A stretch of 64,000 nucleotides of DNA from UBA4951 sp963616935. GTDB taxonomy: Bacteria; Bacillota_I; Bacilli_A; RFN20; CAG-826. Positions within the stretch are counted from its first letter, which is position 1. Each line of letters opens with the position of its first letter. This document shows, piece by piece, positions 26,551 to 35,591 of this stretch. The stretch lies in contig CAVEMS010000001.1 in the NCBI GenBank assembly GCA_963616935.1, positions 186,001-250,000 on the forward strand. The letters run 5' to 3'. A model generated the notes under the pieces. That model did not search any database, had not been told where the DNA came from, and saw nothing but the letters and a program-made list of their open reading frames with translations. The translations under genes were made by a program, and so were the position numbers.

Positions 26551-27717
26551 ATGGCATTAAAAGCAGGAATAGTGGGATTACCAAACGTCGGCAAATCGAC
26601 GCTTTTCAACGCGATAACAAATTCCCATGTTTTGGCGGAGAACTATCCATTCGCCACCATCAACCCTAATACCGGCGTGGTGACCGTTCCCGATGAAAGG
26701 CTCGATTACCTGACCAAATATTTCGCTCCGAAGAAGAAAATCAACGCCACATTCGAGTTCTACGATATCGCCGGCCTTGTTAAAGGCGCCTCGAAAGGCG
26801 AAGGACTTGGGAACCAGTTCCTGGCCGCCATCCGCGAATGCGATGCGATAGTGGAGGTGGTGCGCTGCTTCGAAAGCGGAGCCGTGCTTCGCTATAACGA
26901 CGATCCGGTCGATCCCCTCAATGACATCGATGTCATAAACCTTGAACTATCGATGGCCGATTTGGATTCGGTGAGTGCCAGAATCGGCAAGCAGGAAGTC
27001 AAAGCCAGGATAGCGCGCGACAAAGAAGCTATATACGAAATGCCGATTCTTACCGCCTTGAAGGAAGTTTTGGCCGAAGGAAAGCCTGCTCGTTCCGTAA
27101 AAGGACTAAGCCAAGAACAGCTCTCATACGCCAAGAAGAATTTCTTTTTGCTTTCCTTGAAGCCGATTCTTTATGTCGCCAACGTCGCCGCCGACGATTA
27201 CGCCGACTTAGACAATTGCCGCCACTATCAAAACGTTAAGGCTTTGGCCGAAAGCGAAAATGCCGTCTGTATACCCTTGTCCTGTCAAATAGAGTATGAG
27301 ATATCGCAACTAGAAAGCGAGCAAGACAAAAAGGATTTCCTTATGTCGATGGGCCAAAGCGAATCGGGCCTCGATAAACTCGTCAAAGCCTCTTATAAGC
27401 TCCTCAATCTCTCGACGTTCTTAACTTGCGGAAGCGATGAGTGCCGCGCTTGGACGTTCCATAATGGAATGTTGGCTCCAGCATGTGCCGGTGTTATACA
27501 TAGCGATTTCGAAAAAGGCTTCATCAAAGCGGAGGTCTATTCTTTCTCTGATTTCTATGAGATCAGCAAATCCTTCCCGATGGCGGAAGGAGACGCTCCA
27601 ATCGGCCAAAAAGTCGAAGTGGCGGTCAAAGAAGCCGGCAAAGTGAGAAGCGAAGGCAAAGAATACGCGATGAAAGACGGCGACATCGTCTTCTTTAGGT
27701 TCAACGTGAGCAAATAA
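26551..27717 (+). CDS. ychF: Redox/ribosome-associated ATPase YchF (OLA1)
   Basis: 388 residues, slightly longer than the usual 365. Obg-family P-loop ATPase that binds ribosomes. Visible: GLPNVGKST at 9-17, NYPFATINPNTG switch region, DIAGLVKGASKGEGLGNQFL, and a C-terminal TGS domain ending GDIVFFRFNVSK. Promoter TATAAT at 26514-26519. The stop shares a base with ispF, giving ychF-ispF-argS as one transcription unit. Confidence 0.95.
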   Translation: MALKAGIVGLPNVGKSTLFNAITNSHVLAENYPFATINPNTGVVTVPDERLDYLTKYFAPKKKINATFEFYDIAGLVKGASKGEGLGNQFLAAIRECDAIVEVVRCFESGAVLRYNDDPVDPLNDIDVINLELSMADLDSVSARIGKQEVKARIARDKEAIYEMPILTALKEVLAEGKPARSVKGLSQEQLSYAKKNFFLLSLKPILYVANVAADDYADLDNCRHYQNVKALAESENAVCIPLSCQIEYEISQLESEQDKKDFLMSMGQSESGLDKLVKASYKLLNLSTFLTCGSDECRAWTFHNGMLAPACAGVIHSDFEKGFIKAEVYSFSDFYEISKSFPMAEGDAPIGQKVEVAVKEAGKVRSEGKEYAMKDGDIVFFRFNVSK

Positions 27718-28205
27718 TGGATATAAGGATCGGATACGGCGAAGACATACATGCCCTTAAAAGCGGACGCCGCCTTGTTATCGGAGGCATCGTGATCCCT
27801 TATGAAAAAGGCCTCGACGGACATAGCGATGCCGACATACTCTTCCATGCGCTTAGCGATGCCCTTCTAGGAAGTCTAGCACTAGGAGATATTGGGAAAC
27901 TCTTTCCGCCTGGCGATCCGAAAACATACGGCATAGACAGCGAAATAATACTTAGAGAGTGCTATCGCTTGGTCAAGGAGAAAGGCTATACGGTGGCTAA
28001 TATCGATGTCTCCGTAAGCGCCGAAGAGCCGCATTTATCGACCTATATCCAAAAAATGCGCGAAAATATCTCAAGGATTATGGATGTTGGCGTCTCATCG
28101 GTTTCCATCAAGGCGATGACCAACGAAGGCTTCGATGCCGTCGGAAAGAAAGAAGCGATGAGAGCGGTGGCGGTCGTACTCGTAAAAAGGGAGGATAAAG
28201 AATGA
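27717..28205 (+). CDS. ispF: 2-C-methyl-D-erythritol 2,4-cyclodiphosphate synthase
   Basis: 162 residues, typical. MEP-pathway enzyme that closes the cyclodiphosphate ring. Metal ligands are in GYGEDIHAL near the start and GHSDADILFHALSDALLG; the hydrophobic pocket LGDIGKLFPP and the C-terminal AMTNEGFDAVGKKEAM are present. Together with ispD at 52.2 kb it shows that isoprenoids are made by the MEP route. Coupled to ychF (1-base overlap) and argS (4-base overlap). Confidence 0.95.
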   Translation: MDIRIGYGEDIHALKSGRRLVIGGIVIPYEKGLDGHSDADILFHALSDALLGSLALGDIGKLFPPGDPKTYGIDSEIILRECYRLVKEKGYTVANIDVSVSAEEPHLSTYIQKMRENISRIMDVGVSSVSIKAMTNEGFDAVGKKEAMRAVAVVLVKREDKE

Positions 28206-29830
28206 ATCATGAAGTGGCGTTGGCCGAAATAATATCGAAAGCGGCCCAGAAAAGCGGATATGACATTTCCGCTTCGGAAATAAGGATCGATCGTTCGAAA
28301 GACGTATCGCACGGCGATTATGCCAGCAATTTCGCGATGAAATTCGCGAAGAAATTCAATTCGAACCCACTTTCCTTCGCTCAAAGCGTGATATCCTCCA
28401 TCGACGATCCGTCGATTGAGAAAATTGAGATAGCCGGCCCTGGATTCGTCAATTTCTTCATGAAGAAAGAGGCCTTGTCGGCCATCATCCCTTTGATTCT
28501 CAAAGAAGGGTCTTCCTATGGCGATGGCGAGAAAAAGAACTATAGGATAAACGTCGAATACGTAAGCGCAAACCCAACCGGTGATCTTCATTTGGGACAT
28601 ACGAGAGGTGCAGCGTTAGGAGATGCGGTGGCAAACCTTTACCAAAAGGCCGGTTATGATGTGACTCGTGAATATTACGTCAACGACTGCGGAAACCAAG
28701 TCGAGCATTTGGGTCGCTCCTTACGCGCTAGGTACCACGAACTGTTCGGAGAGCCCCTTGTATTGGGCGATGACGATTATCATGGCGTCGATTTGATCGA
28801 CATAGCCAAGGAGATAAAAGAACTCCATGGCGATAAATATCTCGTCGATAATGCCGAAAGCCACGATTTCTTCATCCGTTTCGGAATCGATCATGAACTT
28901 GGGAAAATAAAGAAAGACATGGCTGATTTCGGCGTCAATTTCGATAAATTCAGCTATGAATCAGACATTCGCAAGAACGGTTCGTTAGAGAAAACGATCG
29001 AAGAACTAAAGAATGCTGGGTATGTTTACGTGCAAGATGGCGCGACGTATCTGAAGACCAGCGCTTTCTTGGATGACAAAGATAGGCCGATCATCAAAAA
29101 AGATGGCTTATTCACCTATTTCATGCCCGATATCTGCTATCACTATGAGAAGATGTCGCGCGGCTATGACTTATTGGTCGATTTGCTTGGAGCCGATCAC
29201 CATGGCTATGTGGCCAGAATGAAAAGTGCTCTCATGATGAAGGGATATAAGCCTGAGACCCTTCAAGCCGAGATCTATCAGATGGTTCGCGTCTATAAGG
29301 ATGGGCAAGAGGTCAAGATGAGCAAGAGGACTGGAAAGTCGATAACCCATCGTGAGCTTGTGGCGGAAGTCGGTAAGGATGCCGTGCGTTATTTCTTCTC
29401 GGCGCGTTCAAGCGACACGCATCTTGATTTCGATATGAATCTAGCGACGAGCAAGAGCAAAGAGAATCCCGTCTATTATGCGCAATACGCTTATGCGAGA
29501 TGCTCTTCTTTGCTATCGCTTGGGGCCGATATCCCGTTGATTTATACCGCAAATGCCTTCAAAGACGGCAAAGAAGACGATATCTTGAAACAACTCACCG
29601 ATTTTCCTAGTATGATAGAGAACGCGGCGAAAGCCAGAGCCCCTCATAAGGCCGTCGGCTATATCGATCGCTTGGCCCAGCTCATTCACGAATACTATGC
29701 GTCCACCAAGATCATAGATCGTGCGGATCTGGAAAAGACCGGGAACCGCCTCTCCCTCATTAAAGCGTGCCAAATAGTCTTGAAAACCGCTTTAGCGTTA
29801 ATCGGCGTATCCGCACCAGAACGGATGTAA
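28202..29830 (+). CDS. argS: Arginyl-tRNA synthetase
   Basis: 542 residues, class I synthetase charging tRNA-Arg. The N-terminal additional domain (MNHEVALAEIISKAAQ) recognises the D loop; the HIGH motif is HLGH at 130-133 after VEYVSANPTGDL, and KMSKR lies at 372-376; the C-terminal DALR anticodon-binding domain ends GVSAPERM. The start overlaps ispF by four bases. Confidence 0.97.
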   Translation: MNHEVALAEIISKAAQKSGYDISASEIRIDRSKDVSHGDYASNFAMKFAKKFNSNPLSFAQSVISSIDDPSIEKIEIAGPGFVNFFMKKEALSAIIPLILKEGSSYGDGEKKNYRINVEYVSANPTGDLHLGHTRGAALGDAVANLYQKAGYDVTREYYVNDCGNQVEHLGRSLRARYHELFGEPLVLGDDDYHGVDLIDIAKEIKELHGDKYLVDNAESHDFFIRFGIDHELGKIKKDMADFGVNFDKFSYESDIRKNGSLEKTIEELKNAGYVYVQDGATYLKTSAFLDDKDRPIIKKDGLFTYFMPDICYHYEKMSRGYDLLVDLLGADHHGYVARMKSALMMKGYKPETLQAEIYQMVRVYKDGQEVKMSKRTGKSITHRELVAEVGKDAVRYFFSARSSDTHLDFDMNLATSKSKENPVYYAQYAYARCSSLLSLGADIPLIYTANAFKDGKEDDILKQLTDFPSMIENAAKARAPHKAVGYIDRLAQLIHEYYASTKIIDRADLEKTGNRLSLIKACQIVLKTALALIGVSAPERM

Positions 29831-29848
29831 AAAAGGAAGGAAGAAAAA

Positions 29849-30274
29849 ATGAACAACGAGAAAAGCATGTTGGAAGTCGCCTATGAAGTCGTCGGCGCTT
29901 CTTCGAAATCGCTCACCTTTAAGGAGCTTTATGACGAGGTCGCCACAAAGCTTGCCATGAACGACGATGAGAAAAACGATAGGATCGGCAATTTCTACAC
30001 CCAGTTGACGTTGGACGGCAAATTCGTCGTTTTGATGGATAACACCTGGGATCTCCGCTCCCGTCACACCTATGACAAAGTCCATATCGACATGAGCGAG
30101 GTCTATTCGGACGTCAACACAGCCGATGACGATCAGGAAACCAAGAAGGAAACCGACGATTACAACGCCGAAATCGAGGGCAAACCGCTGGATGACGAAG
30201 AAGGAGTGCCACTCGATGAGGAAGGTGACGAGAAGGCTCCGGAAGAAACCCTCTCTTCCTTGGGCGTCAACTAA
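29849..30274 (+). CDS. rpoE: RNA polymerase delta subunit
   Basis: 141 residues. The N-terminal 75 form the HARE-HTH domain (SMLEVAYEVVGASSKSLTFKELYDEV, FYTQLTLDGKFVVLMDNTWDLRSRH) and the rest is a disordered acidic tail rich in D and E, as in Firmicute RpoE. Delta helps recycle core polymerase and sharpens promoter selectivity. AAGGAAGG precedes the ATG, 18 bases after argS. No terminator is evident behind it. Confidence 0.9.
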   Translation: MNNEKSMLEVAYEVVGASSKSLTFKELYDEVATKLAMNDDEKNDRIGNFYTQLTLDGKFVVLMDNTWDLRSRHTYDKVHIDMSEVYSDVNTADDDQETKKETDDYNAEIEGKPLDDEEGVPLDEEGDEKAPEETLSSLGVN

Positions 30275-30393
30275 TTCGCCGGTGCGTTTTCGTTTGATGC
30301 ACGACATTTTCGATATTTGCGAAAATTGTTAAATTGGCTATATCAAGAATATTTTTCAAGTGTGTATAATTGTTTTTGGAAGGAGAAAAAAAC

Positions 30394-30624
30394 ATGGGTT
30401 ATTGCAAGTGGATGGAAAAGAATCCGAAATGGCTTAAGATCGTTCTTTGCCTTTGGGTTCTCGATATCACATGGGCCATTTGGCGTATCGCCAAATCCAT
30501 CAAAAACGGCAGCGCTATTCAATTGATCCTCGCCATTCTTTGGATCATCGCCGCTGGCACGGTTGGATGGATCCTCGATATCGTTTGCATTCTTTTATTT
30601 GATTATCCATTCTGGTTCAAATAA
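30394..30624 (+). CDS. Small two-helix membrane protein, unknown
   Basis: 76 residues from the ATG at 30394, preferred over an upstream TTG because GGAAGGAG is well placed. Two hydrophobic helices at about 13-30 (WLKIVLCLWVLDITWAIWR) and 40-70 (LILAILWIIAAGTVGWILDIVCILLF). TATAAT at 30365-30370 is a good -10 with no good -35. Superficially like TM2 or PspC-type small membrane proteins, but I cannot assign it. Confidence 0.6.
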   Translation: MGYCKWMEKNPKWLKIVLCLWVLDITWAIWRIAKSIKNGSAIQLILAILWIIAAGTVGWILDIVCILLFDYPFWFK

Positions 30625-30642
30625 TCGATCGATGCGAAATCA

Positions 30643-30668
30643 AGAAGCCGTTATGGCTTCTTTTTTTA
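30643..30668 (+). terminator. Terminator after the small membrane protein
   Basis: GAAGCC / GGCTTC stem (30644-30649 with 30655-30660), 5-base loop, then seven T. Confidence 0.88.
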
Positions 30669-30731
30669 TGGTCTCAATGACTATTGAAGCCCAAAGGGGT
30701 ATCATTTACGCATAGCGTTTAGGAGATATTT

Positions 30732-31514
30732 ATGTGGGAAAAAGAACTTAAGGCGATGAAAGAGGCGGCGTTGCTTGCCGAAAAAGAGATTCTTCGCGTC
30801 TATCACACGAAATTCGATGTGGAGATAAAATCAGACGATTCGCCAGTGACCATCGCCGACAAGCATGCCGATAAGATAATCCGTGAATACCTTCATTCGC
30901 TTTTCCCATCGCACTCTTTCTTGACGGAAGAGAGTAAGGACACGAAGGAAAGACTCGACAACGATTTTGTTTTCATCGTCGATCCAGTCGATGGCACCAA
31001 GGAATTCGTGAGCAAGAACGACGAATTCACGACGAATATCGCTTTGGCATACAAAAAGGAAATCGTGGTCGGCGTCATCAATGTGCCGATGCAAAACAAA
31101 ATGGACTACGCCGTCAAGGGCGAAGGCGCTTATATGGAGAAAAGAGGGGAAAAGCCGGTCCGCCTCCATGTCAGCAATCAGATCGGCCCAAAATACGTTT
31201 GCTTGCTTTCCAGAAGTTTTTCCGTCGAGAAGGAAAAAGAGCTTATCGAGAAGCATAAGAACGAAATATCCGCCGTTCGCGTCCTTGGCGCGGCGACTAA
31301 ATTCCTCGCCATAGCGGAAGGGGAGGCCCATATGTTCTATCGTTTTAGCGGCGGCACCAAAGAGTGGGACGTCGCAAGCGGAGACCTAATCGTTTCCGAA
31401 GCGGGCGGTATAATGACCAAACCGAATGGGGAAAAATACGTCTATAACAGAGAAGACGTCTATAACCACGACGGGTATATCTTGCTTAACGATCCGAAGA
31501 ACAATCTTCTTTGA
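30732..31514 (+). CDS. cysQ: 3'(2'),5'-bisphosphate nucleotidase / inositol monophosphatase family (CysQ-like)
   Basis: 260 residues. Magnesium-dependent phosphatase fold: TEESKD gives the first metal-binding glutamate, DPVDGTKEF the central motif, and GTKEWDVASGDLIVSEAGG the C-terminal one. The GTKEF form and overall order resemble CysQ, which removes the 3' phosphate from PAP and related nucleotides. No sulfate-assimilation genes are seen here, so its natural substrate could be another phosphomonoester. It converges with nfu, with no space between. Confidence 0.85.
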   Translation: MWEKELKAMKEAALLAEKEILRVYHTKFDVEIKSDDSPVTIADKHADKIIREYLHSLFPSHSFLTEESKDTKERLDNDFVFIVDPVDGTKEFVSKNDEFTTNIALAYKKEIVVGVINVPMQNKMDYAVKGEGAYMEKRGEKPVRLHVSNQIGPKYVCLLSRSFSVEKEKELIEKHKNEISAVRVLGAATKFLAIAEGEAHMFYRFSGGTKEWDVASGDLIVSEAGGIMTKPNGEKYVYNREDVYNHDGYILLNDPKNNLL

Positions 31515-31817
31515 TTATTTGCCTTCAGCTGATTTGTTTTCTTCTATTTTTCTGTTTATATAGGCGTTCATCACGTCTTCTGGGACGTTCATCGAAGCGT
31601 CGCAACGTATGACGCCTGGGACCTCTTCCATCAAAATGACCTCGACTCCGGTCGATATGTCTTGGTCCACGTAAGCGCATCCTTCGCATGCGCCGACCAT
31701 CTTTATATAGACGACGCCGTCTTTGAAGCCTATAAGCTCTACGTCTCCGCCTTCCCTTTGGAGGAATGGGCGAATCTTGTCCAAGACGATGTCGATCTGC
31801 TTTTCGATGTCTTCCAT
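31515..31817 (-). CDS. nfu: NifU-like C-terminal domain (Nfu) iron-sulfur carrier
   Basis: 100 residues from the ATG at 31817; a TTG start 39 bases further out is possible. Single Nfu domain: IRPFLQREGGDVELIGFKDG, MVGACEGCAYVDQDI with the CxxC that carries a 4Fe-4S cluster, and a C-terminal VPGVIRCD. It would deliver clusters to proteins such as MiaB and Nth. TAGAAT (complement of 31828-31833) ends 10 bases before the ATG and there is no ribosome site, so the transcript may be nearly leaderless. Confidence 0.85.
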   Translation of the reverse strand: MEDIEKQIDIVLDKIRPFLQREGGDVELIGFKDGVVYIKMVGACEGCAYVDQDISTGVEVILMEEVPGVIRCDASMNVPEDVMNAYINRKIEENKSAEGK

Positions 31818-31946
31818 AACGCGGAATATTCTAGGTAGTCGACGCCTTTCTTTCAAGGAATATGATTGAGAAATCGAGTTTTGCGAATCTATCCACCCAA
31901 AATATTAAATGTTTATTTTTCTTTCTTTTATCTTATAATTCAAAAC

Positions 31947-32321
31947 GTGGCCAAAAATGAGAATTTATCTAGGAAATACATGACTCTATTGGCTGCGATC
32001 TCCGACGCTTGGGGCAGGGGTTACCAAATGACTGATGATGGTTTGATATCCCTTTTGCTCGCCTTGCCCGAGGTTCCTACGGAACTTAGGGGAAGCTCCG
32101 CTTACGGATATCTTAGGAGCAAAAAACCGAAATCCATCAAAATCGCGTTGTGCGTCCTAATGAGGCACGGCTACTTAAAACGCGACTACGATGCCGATAA
32201 CGATTGCTATTTCCTGAGGTTAAGCGAGAAAGCCAGGGCCGTTTCGCTTCCGGTTTTGGCGAAAAAGGAAGTTAAGGAGAGAAATGTCGTCATGTATAGA
32301 AAAATAAAAAAGGAGAAATAA
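31947..32321 (+). CDS. Hypothetical protein with possible winged-helix
   Basis: 124 residues from the GTG at 31947. TATAAT at 31934-31939 lies 7 bases before it, so transcription would begin on or next to the GTG; in-frame codons further upstream are inside the promoter and are unlikely to be used. The middle (SSAYGYLRSKKPKSIKIALCVLMRHGYLKRDYDADNDCYFLRLSEKAR) looks like helix-strand-strand of a winged helix. It ends 1 base before pepF. Function unknown. Confidence 0.6.
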   Translation: MAKNENLSRKYMTLLAAISDAWGRGYQMTDDGLISLLLALPEVPTELRGSSAYGYLRSKKPKSIKIALCVLMRHGYLKRDYDADNDCYFLRLSEKARAVSLPVLAKKEVKERNVVMYRKIKKEK

Positions 32322-32322
32322 T

Positions 32323-34029
32323 ATGGCAAAAGAATTAGCGAAATTCGAAGAATGGCCATTCCGTGTGCCTTCTTTACCGACCGTCAAGAAGAAACTCGGC
32401 GAGATCGTCGAGGAACTTAAGAACGCCAAAAATGCGTCCGAGGCGCTTTCCGCTTATAGGAAGATGAGCAAGCTGAACGACAAAATCATCGACGATATCA
32501 CGCATATACAGGTTTTGTTCAGCTTAGAAACGACCAACCCGAAATACGAGAAAGCGATGAATAAGATCAATGAGATGCTTCCTCTTATCAATCTTGAATC
32601 GCAGGAATTCACGAAACTATTCGTTTCCTCTCCTTTCCGCAAGGAATTGGAGGAGAAACTCGGGAGTTTCCTTTTCACGATGTATGAGTATTCGCTTAAA
32701 GGATTCGATGAGCGAGTGGTAGCCGAAGCCCAAAAGGAAAACGAACTTCAAATGAAGTACGACGCCACCATCGCTTCGATCAAAGTGCCTTTTAGAGGCG
32801 AGACGTATAACCTCCCTCAAATGGGCAAGTTCCTCACCGATAAAGACAGAGCGACGAGGGAAGAGGCCGGCAAAGCCTACTATGGCTATCTCGAAACGAG
32901 GAAAGACGAGCTTGAAGGAATATATGACGAACTCGTCAAAGTCCGCGATCAAATGGCCAAGAAACTTGGCTATAAAAACTACGTCGAACTCGGCTATATC
33001 AGGATGAACCGTTTTGACTACACCCCGGAAATGGTCGCCTCATATCGCGAGCAGATCCACGATGTCGTGACGCCATTGGTCGCTAAAATCGTCAAAGAGC
33101 AACTTAAGAGATTAGGCATCAAAAAACCGCATATCACTGATTTGGGAGTCCATTTCTTGGATGGTAATCCCCTTCCAAAAGGAAGCACGGCCGATAAGGT
33201 CGAAGCGGCCAAGAAAATGTATGATGCATTGTCCCCGGACACCTCCTATTTCTTCCGCTTCATGGATGAGCACAATCTCATGTTCCTAGAAGCTAAACCA
33301 GGCAAGCAAAGTGGCGGATACATGACCTATTTCCCCGTCCATAAGTGCCCGATAATCTTCTCAAACTTCAATGGCACAAGCGGCGACGTCGATGTTTTGA
33401 CCCATGAATTCGGCCATAGCTTCCAAGCTTATATGGCCCGTTCGATCAAGATTCCAGAGTACCGCATGCCGACTATGGAAAGCTGCGAAATCGATTCGAT
33501 GTCGATGGAATTCTTCGCTGAGCCTTATATGGATCTCTTCTTCGATCGCCCGGAAAGATACCGTTACGTCCATTTGGCCGATTCGATCTCCTTCTTGCCT
33601 TATGGCGTCACGGTCGACGAATTCCAACACTGGGTATATGAGAATCCGAATGCCACGCCAAGCGAAAGAGACGCCAAATGGCATGAGCTCGAAATCAAAT
33701 ACACTCCATGGAAAGTCGAGGCGGAGAAAGATTGCCCATATATGTATAGCGGGCATCGCTGGCTCGTTCAGGCTCATATCTTCACAAGTCCTTTCTATTA
33801 TATCGACTACACCTTGGCACAGGTTTTGGCCTTCGAGTTCTTCAATCTCGACCGCAAAGACCACGAAAAGGCGTGGAAGAAATATTTGAAACTTTGCAAG
33901 ATGGGCGGCAAATACCCATTCTGCGAGCTCGTTAAGAAAGACGGATTGAAAGTGCCTTTCGACGAAGGGGTCCTAAAGAAGACGATCTCGCCGCTCAAGA
34001 AGGTTCTGTCTTCTTATAACGTCGACTAA
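32323..34029 (+). CDS. pepF: Oligoendopeptidase F-type M3 metallopeptidase
   Basis: 568 residues, typical for PepF. Zinc site HEFGH at 361-365 within DVLTHEFGHSFQAYMAR, with the third ligand expected in MESCEIDSMSMEFF about 25 residues on. A C-terminal WLVQAHIFTSPFYYIDYTLAQV block is family-specific. Cytoplasmic; cleaves short peptides. AAAGGAG precedes the ATG. Terminator immediately after. Confidence 0.95.
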   Translation: MAKELAKFEEWPFRVPSLPTVKKKLGEIVEELKNAKNASEALSAYRKMSKLNDKIIDDITHIQVLFSLETTNPKYEKAMNKINEMLPLINLESQEFTKLFVSSPFRKELEEKLGSFLFTMYEYSLKGFDERVVAEAQKENELQMKYDATIASIKVPFRGETYNLPQMGKFLTDKDRATREEAGKAYYGYLETRKDELEGIYDELVKVRDQMAKKLGYKNYVELGYIRMNRFDYTPEMVASYREQIHDVVTPLVAKIVKEQLKRLGIKKPHITDLGVHFLDGNPLPKGSTADKVEAAKKMYDALSPDTSYFFRFMDEHNLMFLEAKPGKQSGGYMTYFPVHKCPIIFSNFNGTSGDVDVLTHEFGHSFQAYMARSIKIPEYRMPTMESCEIDSMSMEFFAEPYMDLFFDRPERYRYVHLADSISFLPYGVTVDEFQHWVYENPNATPSERDAKWHELEIKYTPWKVEAEKDCPYMYSGHRWLVQAHIFTSPFYYIDYTLAQVLAFEFFNLDRKDHEKAWKKYLKLCKMGGKYPFCELVKKDGLKVPFDEGVLKKTISPLKKVLSSYNVD

Positions 34030-34040
34030 CGAAGATTCAT

Positions 34041-34069
34041 AGGTGGCCGCCAAGCGCGGCCACCTTTTA
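34041..34069 (+). terminator. Terminator of pepF
   Basis: 10-bp stem AGGTGGCCGC / GCGGCCACCT with a CAAGC loop, then T4. Confidence 0.9.
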
Positions 34070-34357
34070 ACATAAAGATTTCGTTTTCGCATGACGGAAG
34101 CGTTTTTTATCCTTAAAGATATTAAAAATAACACCGTTTCAAAAGCGTTTTTGAAATATTTTTAGGTAGCGGAAGCCGTTTTGTTTTCTATTTCTAATCG
34201 ATCTATGCTTCATCTTTAATTGTACGAAAAATATCGTAAACAACGCTTGTTTTTGTATTTTTAGAAATTCTTTTCCTGGTGAATCCAAACTTCTTTTCAC
34301 GATATAGCGCTAAAGCTGTCGATGAATTTTGCCGTTGTTTCGTTTCTCTTTCTTTTG
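34070..34357. other. AT-rich intergenic region without a recognisable gene
   Basis: About 290 bases between the pepF terminator and the yitT promoter. Several short inverted repeats around TTTCAAAAGCGTTTTTGAAA (near 34136-34157) and scattered T runs occur, but no coding frame with a plausible start or family match, and no recognisable RNA motif. Confidence 0.5.
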
Positions 34358-34377
34358 TGCTATAAAGTTGCAACGTT

Positions 34378-35269
34378 ATGAATATAGATAAGCAAGAGAA
34401 AAGAAAGAAAGCGATTGATGAGGCGATAAACGTATTGTTGACGATTGTTGCAAGCGCTATCGGCGTTAGCTTTTCATGTGTTCGTTTATAAGAACAATTT
34501 CGCCCCAAGCGGCGTCGATGGCATCGCCACGATGATCCAAGAAGTGACAGGCTGGAACGCAGGCCTTCTTTCGATTTTGCTTAACGCGCCTCTTCTTATC
34601 ATCGCCTTCTTCTTTCTTAGCAAAAGATATGTAATCTACACAGTTCTTTTCTCGTTATTGTCTTCTGGATTCATATATCTCTTATCCGCGGTTGACTTCT
34701 ATCAATTCGTCGCTGAGACGGATAGGGTCGTTGTTGCCATGGCTTCTGGCGTTTTGCTTGGGGCGAGAACTGGGATAATGCTACGGATAGGGGCATCTAG
34801 CGGCGGAATCGACGTCATCGCCAGCGTCGTGAAAGAAAAAGTGCGCGCTTTGCCGGTCGAAAAAATCATCACTGCCATCTGCTACATCATCATCGCCTGC
34901 TCATATTTCGTTTATCACGATATTATCTCCATTTTGCTTTCCGTCGTGCAGATGTTCGTCTTTGAAAAAATGGTGGCTTTCGTGTTGAAAGACAGCCGAA
35001 ACGCCGTGAAATTCGAGATTGTCACAAAGGAACCCGAGGCCCTCAAAAACGACATCATCTACAACTTGAAACACGGTGCTACGGTCGTTCGCGGAAAGGG
35101 TATGTTCACCGACGAAGAATCGTATATCGTCACTTCGATTGTGAACACGCGCCAAGTGCCCGAATTCTTGAAAATATTGAAGAAATATCCTCATGCGTTC
35201 GTCTATTACACCGACGTCACGGGAGTGAATGGAAATTTCCGCTGGCGGAGAGATGAGGAAGCCAAATAG
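34378..35269 (+). CDS. yitT: YitT family membrane protein with an apparent frameshift near the 5' end
   Basis: From 34448 on, the sequence is a good YitT protein: membrane helices, FAPSGVDGIATMI, GASSGGIDVIA, then the cytoplasmic DUF2179 domain (EIVTKEPEALKNDII to RQVPEFLKIL). Its own frame has only a TTG start at 34445, which removes half of helix 1. The missing part lies in another frame from the ATG at 34378: 31 residues ending LLTIVASAIGVS, which read on as helix 1 after a +1 shift near 34465-34475. An extended -10 (TGC, TATAAA at 34361-34366) is placed for the 34378 start. Either a real one-base insertion, a sequence error or frameshifting. YitT proteins are of unknown transport role. 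Confidence 0.8.
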
Positions 35270-35406
35270 ATTCATCGCTTTGACTCGCCGCTTTTCTGCC
35301 GAAAAAGGCTATAGAAGAAACCGTATGAATTTCGGCGTTTCGATGTCGATATGACAAGGTTAGGGATTTCGGCTGATTCTTCGATTGTTTTATAAAATGG
35401 TAGAAC

Positions 35407-35502
35407 AAAAAAGAACGCCTTAGCGACTAGCCATCACCTTCTCATGTAGCCCCAGTTATGAAAGGTGTAGAAGTTAAAGCGTTCTTTTGAAGCCGTGGCT
35501 TC
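35407..35502 (-). ncRNA. Unidentified stand-alone small RNA
   Basis: Predicted 96-base transcript in the gap between yitT and fba. It begins near 35502, 6-7 bases after a strong promoter, with a small hairpin GAAGC-CACG-GCTTC. A long stem follows: AAAAGAACGCTTTA pairs with TAAGGCGTTCTTTT (one G-U), enclosing an inner hairpin CACCTT..TCAT / ATGA.G.AAGGTG with a 12-base loop. The outer stem ends in T6, so it also serves as an intrinsic terminator. The pairing is better on the minus strand (G-U instead of C-A mismatch on plus). No SRP, 6S, tmRNA or known riboswitch motif is recognised, and no gene follows in that direction. Confidence 0.6.
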
Positions 35503-35508
35503 ATTATC

Positions 35509-35537
35509 AATCTAACATAGCGGTTGCGATTAGTCAA
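35509..35537 (-). promoter_or_regulatory. Promoter of the small RNA
   Basis: On the minus strand TTGACT (35537-35532), exactly 17 bases, then TAGATT (35514-35509) preceded by TGT, an extended -10. It is one of the best promoter matches in the window. Confidence 0.7.
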
Positions 35538-35550
35538 ATTTAGCAAAATG

Positions 35551-35580
35551 AAAAGACCCAAGCTGAAGCCTGGGCCTTTT
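35551..35580 (-). terminator. Terminator of fba
   Basis: On the minus strand AAAAGGCCCAGGC - TTCA - GCTTGGGTCTTTT forms a stem with two G-U pairs that would be A-C mismatches on the plus strand, so it belongs to the minus strand. It lies just after the fba stop. Confidence 0.85.
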
Positions 35581-35591
35581 GTGATAGCGTC

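Noticed and set aside
35407..35502. The small RNA as a CRISPR tracrRNA (it contains GGCTAGTC before a terminal hairpin)
   Set aside because: No repeats, spacers or cas genes occur in the window, and the resemblance is one short string.
35407..35502. The small RNA as SRP RNA or 6S RNA
   Set aside because: It lacks the conserved GGAAGCAGC-type SRP loop and the long bubble structure of 6S RNA.
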